Positions 33,501 through 45,500 of a stretch of DNA of 64,000 bases are shown here, one piece after another. Positions within the stretch are counted from its first letter, which is position 1. Every line of letters starts with the position of its first letter. Location of the stretch: contig NC_089728.1 of assembly GCF_035083965.1 (NCBI RefSeq), positions 23,277,881-23,341,880 of the forward strand. Reading direction: 5' to 3'. Below the pieces are notes generated by a model. The model did no database searches and was not told the DNA's origin. It was given only the letters and a program-made list of their open reading frames with translations. This DNA is from Branchiostoma lanceolatum (lineage: Eukaryota; Chordata; Leptocardii; Amphioxiformes; Branchiostomatidae). Position numbers and translations under genes: made by a program.

Positions 33501-36500
33501 TGAGAGGTTAGCTATAATACATGTATATACTGATGGGGATAGATATATATAATATTATACATTGTCAGCTACAAGAATGAAGTTGTACCATGTTGTGATA
33601 ACCTTATGTTGTAGGCGTTTGGAGTGGGTGCTTTTGAAGAAGAAGATGCTGACATCTACACCACAGACTCCATGGCTAACTATGACTTCTCCGCTGCAGG
33701 GGTGGAGGTAGACACACACACCCACAAACATACAAGTAAGGACACAGCTCCACAGTTTCTTGGTACACAGATTTTTACAGGAAAATAATGGAGCCAGCAG
33801 GCAAAATGACAATAGAAAAATGATGGGTTAGTGGAACTGCTCTTAAGTAATTGCCCCTGACAGACTTCAATGGGGAAGGCCATCTTGAAATCAACTCAGT
33901 CACTCATACCGATCAGAACAAGAAGTTCAGATATTGCTGTTGTAGTAGACTTTGTAGCACTAAGAGCTAGTTTAGCCTTGTCTAATCGATCTTATGGAAA
34001 TTTCTTAGGAAAAATATGTTGGATTTATCAAATTAGATTTTTGTCATATTGTTTACTCTACAATTGCAATGAAGTTCATCATCATCTGTTTATTTTCACT
34101 GTAGGACATGGCCATCCAGTGTCATCTATAGAAGCAAAGGCCCCAGAGGGTTTTCTACTATCAGCAAGGGCAGCAGAACCCAAGCAGGTAAGGATCGTGA
34201 GACTGTTACTTACACATTATTGGTGCATGTAGTGCAGACAGTGCAAAAAGGCCTCTTATATGGCTTTTGATCTCTACATTTTCAGTTTCTACTAGTATTA
34301 ATATAGAGTCCATGTTGATTAGTTAGTAGTGTGCATAGTCCAGTGGTTAGTGACCCTGCCTCTGGACGAAAAGGTCGTGAGTTTGAATCCCGGCTAGTGT
34401 TGCTCACTTACCATATGCACCCTACTGGAAAGGATCTCAGTCCTTAACCCCCCTCTCACTGGATGGAAACTAGTTGGTGACTGGTTGCAAATGACGGGCG
34501 CGCACTAGTTTTGCACAGTTGCCAAGTAGTTTTCACATGGTTTTCAATGAATGCCAATTGGTCTGCTGCTGTGGCAATTTTTTTTGACAGTCGAAAAAAA
34601 CGCAAGTGGCGAATGGACGTGAACTAGTTTCCAACAACATGTACATGTTGTACTTGCCAAAATTGAAAAACCTATGGGACTTTCCCGGTGATAGGAACCT
34701 ACATAGCATCTGTCTTCTCTGTCACAACTAGTGGAAAAGTATGGCTCAATTGTTCCTTAAGCTTATTCAGCTAGTCTGGGTCAAGATCAGTTTTACTTCC
34801 TTTATTCCTATATGGACATCAGAGATCACCAGGCCAGTTTGAAGTCTTTCACACTAAACTGTCTGTGACAGCAGCCTTGCTCATCTACAACCTGAATTTA
34901 AAAAAAAAAAATCTAGATAGCAAGTATATAATATACTAGTATATTGCAAGAGATAAACAACTTAATTTGATCTTGCAGTGTGAAAAATTTCAGGCACAAT
35001 GTTGTAAGTCTGGAATTAACCAGATTAACAGTGAACTATATTGTGCTAAAGCTTGTTTTGCTTTAATTAAGGTATTTCCAGATACATTTGTAAGACCATT
35101 ATGATACTGATTTGATTACATGTATATGGATGACATGCCTTGGGCACTGCAAATTGATGATGCAATTGTGCAAAAAAAGTTAGCCCTCCAAATACGTTGC
35201 CTTGATGATGAAACCTAAGTGGCTGGGAGTAAGTACAGTAACTGGTGTGTCCATAGGTGTTCCCTCCCCCGGTGGTTCCACGAGACTTCAAACCTCTCCA
35301 CACCTTCTCCAGCGCTGAGAGGGGCGAGACGAGGCCTGGAGGCAGGCATACTCTCACAGCGCTGCAGAGGGCACAGGCGCTGGGGGAGAAACCTCCCACA
35401 GGTACGCACTGGCACAGGAGTTTGTAACATGTTAGTCTGCTTCATTCAGAAATGGAGAAGTTGTGGTACCGTTGACACAATTGCAGTTAGTATCATATCT
35501 TAGATGAAAAAATATCTGCAGGGGTGATTGTTGCTGATGAAAGGTCACAGCAAATCTGCAAACTTAGAATTGCTGCAAATATTTCAAGTTGAACACTGCA
35601 TTTTAAGAAATGAAAGAAGACCTTATACAGTAGAATCCGCTTAACTGCACATCCCATCTGTCTGTGTATTTCGTGCAATTATCCGGATGGTGCAATAATG
35701 CAAAGTTGCCCAGTTGGACCGGTAGTACACTGTACTATAAACCTCGGTGTGTTGTATGAACTTGTTAGCACGCATTTAGATGTTAGAAAGCTTTCGTTAT
35801 ACTGGTACAGTGCAGTAACACCGTGTGTGTGTGTGTGTGTGTGTGTTTGTGTGTTTGTGTGTGTGTGCGTGTGTTTGTGTATGTGTGTGTTTCTGGATAT
35901 TTATGGTCAGCATAAGTTGAGACTCTCTGGATGGATTGTGATGATATTTGGTATGAGGGTTGGTCTTGGGATGATGAAGGTCAAAGTTGATTTTCAGTCT
36001 CCTGGCGACTATTCTTATTTAGTTGAGATATTGAATATTCTTTTTTTCAATAATTCCAAACCACAGAACAGATGTCAGTGTTTGACCTGATCTCTACTTC
36101 CGATAAAGAGGCCATAAAAACTACACAGCTGCAGAAACATGTTCCAGCTGCTGCACCTGCACCACCTGTGCCACCTACACCACCTGTGCCACCTGCAGCA
36201 CCTGCAGTACATGCTGACAGACAGGTATGACGGAAACCTGAAAACACAGTTTAGTAACTTTGTGTAATTAGTTTGGGGTTTTAATCGTTGCTGATCAAGG
36301 CATATATATTAAGAAGTTAGAATTCTCTAAAAGCTAATTGGTTTAAAACAATGTCATTGAACACTACACACAATGATAGCGTGCCTGTGAAGCTGGTGTG
36401 TTACGCCTAATGGCGGTTGTACCGGCTATATAGATACAGATACAGATATCCCAGAGGTAAAAGAGTGATGCATTCAATAAACATGGTATAAGGTGGCTGC

Positions 36501-39500
36501 AGGTTAGTAGGATGTTGTAATGAATTAACAGTTTATATTCTCTAACCCGTAGCCGATCCAGCAAATAGCTCAGTCATGTTGGTGAAAATCAGGGCTGTCT
36601 TCAGGACCCGTCCTTCCGTCCCAGAAGGGAAATTTGCTTGTTGGGACGGAAAAAAATTCAACCCCATCCGTCCCAAAAATATCAATTTTATGATATAAAA
36701 CGGATGAAAAGGTATTTTTTTAAGCTTAAAATGACAAATTCAGTGATGAAAATTTTAAAAATCGGCTCCCAAACAATGAGTGAGACGGAAAAAAAATGTA
36801 AAGCCCTGCAGCCCTGGTGAAAAGTCTTTGGAGAAATGTGTTCTTCTCACACAACCTCATGTAGTATTCAGACCTGTCCATGTTTTGGTGGGGCTTAACT
36901 TTGCTAATTCTTGCTGCACAGTAGTGCTGTAGTATGTACATCATGTACTCTGCTCCCAGACATATCATGACAGTCTGTACCCTCTCATCTCTCACTAGGG
37001 TCTCCACCAGTCAGAGCAGACCACCGCCACGACCGCAGGGAACTTCAGACCGTTTTCACGGGACGCTGCCAAACAGCAGAGATATGAAGAGTACGTCAGG
37101 GCAGCCAAGTCTGCAGCCAAAGGTGAAGATGGCAGAGAAAGGACTTTTTAAATTACCGACAGAAAACAGGGTTTGGTGTATCATGGCTGTCTTACAAATG
37201 TAGAATGATGTGGTATACATGTATGGGCTATAATTTGTAAGTCAGAGAAAACCTTAATCCTTGGTTTGTGGACATATAATTTGACATTGACAAGCACAGT
37301 GATTAAAGCAAGAGAAAACGATGAGTGTCACATAAATCTTCATGTTTTAATGGGGGAGGGGGTATGGCTTACTTACAATGTAGTTTTACTTCATATTTTG
37401 GCATTACCTCATCTAAAATCTTCTGTATGCATGGTATGACATGCCTGTGTAGCAGTTTGCTACATAACCGGTAAACTATCTTTCCCTAAAACTGTGTGTG
37501 TCAAGATACAGACTTCCCCTCAAACTCTGTTTTTGAAATTCATAGATGTTCTTCCAGTTTAGCGTTGTTGTTTTGTTTTACATCAAATGAACAAGTACAA
37601 TTTGAGTAGACTAATGGTTTGTTATTTTCAGACCCCATGCCTGCTACACCACCAGGAATGACAGAGTGGGAGAGAGAAAGAGAGAGAGAAGAGTTTGTGC
37701 GTGCGTACCGGCTGTACCAGCCCCTCCACGGCATGATGGCCGACCGCTTCACGCGGGAGAAACACCAGGACCAGCCTCACACACCCTCCCAGGAGGTCAG
37801 TAATGAACTTTCCCAGCATTTCTTCAGCCTTCTCACCATCACAACGCATTCTAAATGAAAGGTTACATTATACACAAGGAAGGACAATACATTTCACCAT
37901 GTGCATACCATGTTGCGCCGTCTATCCAAAGTTGTTGATTGATTGATTAATTGATATGATTGTACATTGGTTTCTATTCAGTAGGAACAGTGCAATTTCA
38001 AATTAAGTTATCTTGTATCTTGACATTTCTATGAGTGGAAATATGTTAGAATTATTTGCTCACGGTTACACAAAAGAAATATGAAGCTGTCCCAGTATGA
38101 ATGGCGGTGACCCAATTCAGCCCCGTTGTTTATGACTTGTGACCATTTGTTAGTTGAAGACGTTTGATGTAGAAATGTGACTATTCCAGGGAGAAGTGTC
38201 TGACAAGGCTCAGGCTGCAGGAATGAAGATGTTTGGTCGTCTGACCAGGGACAGGATGGAATGGCACCCTGACAAACTGCTGTGCAGGAGGTTCAACGTG
38301 CCAAACCCCTACCCAGAGTCAGTATTTCCTTCAGAACATTTTCATCATTGTCTATACTACTTGGACATAGGCTGTGCATTCAGTTAAAGTTTGCAGCACT
38401 TAGATTTCCCGGCTAGGTGAAAAGTCGAAACAGTCGAAACAGTTACTGTAGAACAAATGTTCACAGTGTAATAAGTTTACAGTGAATGGTCCCCGCAAAG
38501 ACTTGCAAACATGAAAACTCTGCATTGCCAAATGTTTCAAGATTACCTGTTAGTTTGTTGGAAATGCAAAGGTAGATTAAGGCCCAGTCAAGATCTTGCA
38601 AGTCTTCAATTTTTCTTATTAAAAAGTGGCAAGTAACATACCCAAGAAATTAGTGCCTGTCTGAAATGTGCTTGATATTTAACTTAAACTTAGTGCTGAA
38701 GCTGTTGTTAAAAGTTTGTTACACAGTTCTGTCTTATTTATGGCTTAATTCTCCTAGCTGAGGTTAGGCTCCAGCTTGTTTTGGACATCTTTTAACTTTA
38801 GGGCGTTTTTATCAGACTTTCTTTTTTGTCTTTTTTTTTGTCAGCCAGGCAAACTTTTCAATTTGGCTGGCAGACAAAAACAGGACAAAAGTTATAGAAT
38901 GCTTGATAAAAATGCTGTAAAAGACGTCCAAAACATGCTGGAGCCTCACCTCTGCTTGGAGAGTATATGGCATGTAAATTGTCCACCTTGCAAATGTTTA
39001 CCAACCATTGCCCTTGTGTTGCAGGTCAACGGTTGTTGGGCTATGCACACTTAGGAAGGAAAAATACACTTTTGCAACCTTTTTAAACATGTCGGTAGAG
39101 TCCAGCTCTTCAGGACAGGCTGCTTCAACAGCAACTAATTCTACAGAAAAGGAAACACCAGCGAGGTCACAGGAGGTCAACAAGACTGTGGGTGGTGGGG
39201 AGGGGAGAGGGGTTCTCAGTTACCTGTGTGAGTCTGAAGATGTACCAAGTGTATCAGGACAAGACAGCCTGCAAGAAGGTGTCAGTAAAGAACAGGTGAG
39301 TTCCTTATACATGTATTTAACGTTTTCTTTGCTTACATCGATTCTTCATCGGCAGTCCGGTCTCAGGACACCATCTATGTGCCTCTAGATCTGGAGGAGT
39401 GACTTCTGTTGTATCAACTAAATGTGACTTAAAGTCCACTCTGTGAATCAATTATACAAGTCATGTAATGATATTTTGCCCACTCAGTATAAAGAGGGGC

Positions 39501-42500
39501 TCTCTCCAGTGTCTGAACTTCTCTTTCTGGATGGAATTTCACTACCAGGGACAGGCATACATGTAGATTTGACAATCAAAAATTAAAACCTCTTGAGAGA
39601 TTTTCATCAACTCTTAAACATTTTCCCAAAACTTCCCTAAAACTAGGACGAAGCCTCACGCAATTTGCAGGAAATAATGTTTCAGAGGGTTGAGAATGTC
39701 CAAATTAGATGGACCACACGCCTTCAGCGCTCAACATGGAGATTAGCCTCGTCAAAAAAGAAGTTAGAGAGGAGAAGTTTAGAGGTGGAGACAGCCATGA
39801 TACAAAGCAAAAGAGAGTTATCATGGTCTTCATTGCAAACTTATTTGCAAAGTTTGCTTATTCTTGATATAGACACAACACCAACGGAGCAAGTTTCAGC
39901 TGTAACTGTACATGTAGAAGTGTGAGTGTCTTACTACTGCTAACATTACTGTTACAGGAGAAGGAGGGGGACAAACCACCATTAGACTTGTTCAAGGCAA
40001 TCTTCCAGTCTTCATCAGACAGCTCAGGGGGGTCTGAGGACAGTGAAGAGGGTGACGACGTGGATGATGCCAAGGGGGGTGGAGGTGAAACCAGGGGGGT
40101 CGGAGCCGGAGGAAAGAGAGTGGAAGAAGACGGCAATCCTGTGTCCTCAGAGCAGGAGAAAGACAGACCAGTTCTACCACAGGGCAACAAGATTGGTGAA
40201 CCTGCTGACACAGCAAAACTTGACATGGGTAGGTGGTACCAGTTTTCATTTTCTTTTAATTAGCAGTTCAGTGTTTGGACGGTGTCTGTGTTAATATCTG
40301 AAAAAAAAGCATATCAAGAATAATGTCTAATAAAGTGTAATCTACATTTTTTACACATTGTGTAGATAAATCTATGTCAGCTCCATTTTGCTTACTAGTA
40401 TTTCTGAAACAAATTAAAGATGTTCTGACATTTCAGTTTCTAACTTTGGAACATGAATGAGAGTGCACACTTGTCACTAAATTGGAAAGTAAAAGTGAAG
40501 ACATTTTTCGGGTAAGGATAGACAAGCAGTTAAATCACGAGAGAAACACAATCATGTATTATGATATATCTAGCATCATTCTGTATATACAAAATGTATC
40601 AACATTAACCCACAATGTTCAGCCATCCATGTATCTTGTCCTTGAGGGATGAAGTTTCAAATTTTCAGTAGTTTAGGAGAATATTGGTGGGGGAGACTTA
40701 CATGTAATTGCCCAATGACATGTCATTCCTGACTTTATAATTAGCCTAATTAAAAGCTCCATTAGATACCTAAATCCTCCGTTTGAACTATCATTAACTT
40801 TGATCAACCCCTTCCCAGAACTAATATGGACAAATGGTCAACCAACAGTTTGGGGAAAATCTCATTGACCTATGTATAATGTATTAACTGCGAAGTTCGA
40901 ATCCTAAACATTTCCAGTAGAAAGACGCGCAATGCCCACAAGATTAACACCCCATACTGCCGGACTGAACGTTACAAAAACTCACCAATACCTTATCTAG
41001 CTAGATAGTTGAACTCTTCAATACCAGTTAACTTCTACTCTCAGCCTCAAGTCTCAAGGGAATTTTTTCGCCACCTTATCTCGACAATCGCAGTGCGAGT
41101 TCGAATTATAATGTGACAGTCTCAATATTTTAACTAACGTGTCCACATATTTCATTTTATAGTGTAGGTATGATATGTACTATATATTTTAACAAGACAA
41201 CTGTTTTGATACTATTAGATGATTGTGTGAGCGACTCCCAATTGTAATGTCCCAATTTTAAAAGTGTTCACATATTTTAACTAATACTGTTAATGCAGAA
41301 ATATTCACGGTGGTTTTATGTTTACAGTTTTCGTAGTGCCGTTTCACTGTGAACTAATAAAACCATCGCGAAGATTTTTGTCCAATACTGTACAAAAACA
41401 TGTAGCAGTATGTGACTATAGCGCTGCCGCAAAGTTGAAACCACCGTGAACACTCCATTTTCGCCTTGGCGCAAAATAAAAACCATAAACTTAAATGCAT
41501 TTACAGTAGGGCAGGGTTATTATATGTACATTTTGTATATAATTATATTAAAACATGACAACTGTCTTGATTATTGTGTTATGTGTAAGCAGAATGTAAA
41601 TACCATCATAATTCAGACTTAATAAGTCTGCCAAGTGGTATACTCAATAAAGATTTCAAGATATGCGATTTGACCTTTGAGCCAAATTTTAACTCATTTA
41701 ATAAACAGATGGACCCGAGAGACGTTGGTAAACCCATATGTTACCAGCATAAGGGATGTTACTTGGTACATGTAGACTATGTAAATAAATAAATAAATAC
41801 GTACCAGCAATATACCAGTTATCCATCCTCTTCTGCAAAGCAGCCTTTTCCCATGTTCACCCGTTATCACATTTACCTGATGTTAGAAGGTAACTCTTAA
41901 CCATATCAGCAAAATGAAAGTAGACTACATACCGGTTAACCGGTGCTTACGTAGGCCCTTCCATAAATTTGTCTAGAGCTGGGGTGATCTAAGCTTTTTA
42001 TTCTTTTTTTTTTTAGTACTCACAACATCAAAATGTTGATCTCTTTATTGATCTATGTGTACCCAGCATTGTTGATTATTTGTTTCTGAATCAATAGACT
42101 GATATTTTCTGTCAAGAAGCCAGGATGTCAGTTGTGATGCGTCCTGAGAGCCATGACAGCAGACGTGACAGAAGTGAACCAGGGGAACATGTACATGTGG
42201 AACAGACACAGTTCTATGGACCAACACTACCTCCAAAAGGTAGGGATTTAACTGAAACTAGAATACAACATTTTTAATTACATACATTCAACAGCAATTA
42301 TCATTATGATTCACGTAAAACTATGTACACATTTGTGCCAAATAGCCACCCTTCTCCTGGTCACATGTGCATCACACCATCAAAAGACTCCAGGTTTTTG
42401 TTGCAAGGAATGGTGTCAAGGAGGTCCAAGAGAACGGAGCGATCAGTTTGGAAATTTAAACCAGCCTGCCATTTGCAAAAAACAAACCTTTGAGAAGCAA

Positions 42501-45500
42501 ACAGTGCTTAGTCATCAATATGCGTGGTGTGCAAGATGTTTGTTTTTTTTGGAGCCGCTTGTGCTGCGCTGTGTTCAGATCTGTCGTGGACAGTGTGATG
42601 CGATGCTGACTCGTGAAGCCTGGATCCTCCTGTGCAACTCATCCCCCACCAGTGTTCCTAACTCAGCTGTTCAGATGGTCGTTACGTTCACTCTGACATC
42701 ATTCACACCATTGATAATTGCGCAACAAAATCCTCAAGTCTGAGAAATGTTTTTTGTTGGTGCAGTGTTCACTAATAAGAGAAGCCTTAGGGTGTATAAT
42801 GTATTTGGAACAAATGCATCATATATTATGTAGCTTTTGTAGATACTAATCATTGTTGTTGACAATGATAAAAAAAAATGTGGTGAATTGCTGTCATACA
42901 ATCCTTAAATGGATGTCCCAGGGAGCATGTTACCAAAACCTTTGCAAAAGACATTTTTTATCTCTCATAGAAAACGCAAGCCGTATACTATATAGTGAAG
43001 CCGCATTGCACGACCACTAGCTACTTGAAAAAGCATCATGCTTCACCTCAATTGAGGATGCCTTGAAACGAAAAATGAATAGTCAGTCAGTGAGTGAGTG
43101 AAGTTTATTTGTACTATCAATAATGATTGTGGTTTTGGGGAACTGAGGTCTTCTGGTCAAGCTTTAATTTCATGTCAGGTTTAAGTAGATCAGTTGTGAC
43201 CTCTTGAATGTGATTCCTCACTGATGCAAAAGTAGAACTACAACATGTACAAGTAACACAAACTGGTTACAAATATAATTTTAAGTAACAACCCAGTGTT
43301 AGTTTGAAGTATATAAAATGAAATAAACCTTAAGTTTAGACCTGAATCCTTGTCCTTGCAAGTTCAATGTGTACCATTTCAGGAGGAGTATATACAAGTC
43401 CTGCCAGGCCGCCAACCGACGCCCCTCCTTCCCACAGACACAAGCACAGCCAGAGGGACAAGCACAGACATAAACACAAGAAGGACAAAAAGGTAGAATA
43501 CTAATGAACTGTTTTGTCTAATGTCCCTGGTAAGGAGGGTAAAGAGTCAAATTTCACAGCTGGACCAAAGGTGGAGGTACCTCTGTGAAAACGGAGGTTC
43601 TGTAGTCACTTGGTTTGTTGTTTGTTTGTGACAGTCATGTATGTCTAATCTCCAAGCAGATCTAATGGTTGCGAAGACCGTATCCAACTGGCAGAGGAAG
43701 TTTTTATTGCAAGGTTGCAATAAAAACTTCCTCTGCCAGTTGGATACGGTCTTCGCAACCATTAGATCTGCTTGGAGATTACCATGCTGTTACATAAGAC
43801 CAGGCAACTCATAGCCAATCACAGCTCTCACTTATTGATTTTGCACTGTTTTAACAGTATAACATATTTAACAGTATAACTGTTTTAACATATTTAAAAA
43901 TATGCAAATGTCAAAGAATTCCTGAATAACAGGTGCTGGACTATTTTGCAGGGAAACAATCAAAGGAGTGAACTAGAGCTAAGTACTAGGAGTGAACTAG
44001 AACTAGTTTACTTTGACAGCCACGTGATGCCTGTACCTGAGCGAACTAGAGCTAGAATAACATTGGGTTCCACCGTTCCAGGCTATGTTTGGTTTTGACA
44101 GCCACATGATGCCTGTACCTGAGCGAACTAGAGCTAGAATAACATTGGGTTCCAGGCTATGTTTGGTTTTGACAGCCACATGATGTCTGTACCTGAGCGA
44201 ACTAGAGCTAGAATAACATTGGGTTCCAGGCTATGTTTGGTTTTGACAGCCACATGATGCCTGTACCTGAGTGAACTAGAGCTAGAATAACATTGGGTTC
44301 CAGGCTATGTTTGGTTTTGACAGCCACATGATGCCTGTACCTGAGTGAACTAGAGCTAGAATAACATTGGGTTCCAGGCTATGTTTGGTTTTGACAGCCA
44401 CATGATGTCTGTACCTGAGCGAACTAGAGCTAGAATAACATTGGGTTCCAGGCTATGTTTGGTTTTGACAGCCACATGATGTCAGTACCTGAGTGAACTA
44501 GAGCTAGAATAACATTGGGTTCCAGGCTATGTTTACTTTGACAGCCACATGATGTTTGTAGCCTAGAATCCAAACCTATTAAAGGGGCATATTGTAGAAT
44601 CTGGTGGGCAAAAACTACAAATACTGAAATAGTAAGAATTTGAAAGATCTACACTAAGATTCACATTTGTAACTTATTTTTTACTTATTTCCAACATGTT
44701 CCCGTCATTTTGTCACATTTTCACCATTGATAAACGACGAAAAACGCAAAACGTTTAAAATCTGGTTCATTTACGTATTAACTTGCGTCCCGCAAGTTAA
44801 TATGCAAATAAGCCAGCGTAGAACGCTACGAAAAATCTGAATCGACCGTTATGGTCGTAGTTCGAGCGTCACAGCGGGAAAATCACCACAAGTAAACAAA
44901 CTTCAGAACGTCGGGCGTTCGATCGCGTGTTCTGTGGTTCGTCGGAATGTTGGACAAGATGGCGGTCAATTCAAGCGGCGGCGGGGATTGCGTATATATT
45001 TTTTTTTCAAGACGTTCGCACGACACTACAAAGTCGCATCCGTACGCGATGAACATTGCTGTGCAGTGTAATAAGGTAGATTCAACTAATGATGTAGAAA
45101 AATAATCATAAACAAAGAATTTTGTTTTATGTTCATGTCACAATATGCCCCTTTAAAGCCTGGAATCTAAACCCGAGCAGACTTGGGAGCTATAATAGGT
45201 TTGGATTCCAGGCTATGAAGTTTGCACCTGAGACATACCTGTCCTACTTACTGAGGATTTTTTTGCCCTCAGAGTAAAAAGTCCAAACACAAACACAAGA
45301 AGAAGAGTAAGAAGAAGAGAAGATGGAAGGATGAGGGAGAGGACAGTGGGAGTGAGAGAGAGAGCAGTGAAGAGAGTGAAGATGAGGGCAAGGCTGACTT
45401 GTTGAATGACCAACTCCTTCATAGGTAAGGCGCACACAAGGCCACAACCGTATAATTATGTAAGGTGTGGAGTTTTTATTGTACACTTCTGTTGGTTATC

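Noticed and set aside
33615-33707. Shorter GPATCH1 exon 8 ending at GAG|GTAGAC
   Set aside because: That donor leaves phase 0, and exon 9 then reads into TAG. The downstream donor ACAA|GTAAGG at 33,736 restores the frame into the conserved APEGFLLS block.
42306-42743. 145-codon + strand frame in GPATCH1 intron 17
   Set aside because: No recognised family, and no splice sites that fit the GPATCH1 phases. Possibly an old retroelement trace, but the resemblance was too weak to claim.
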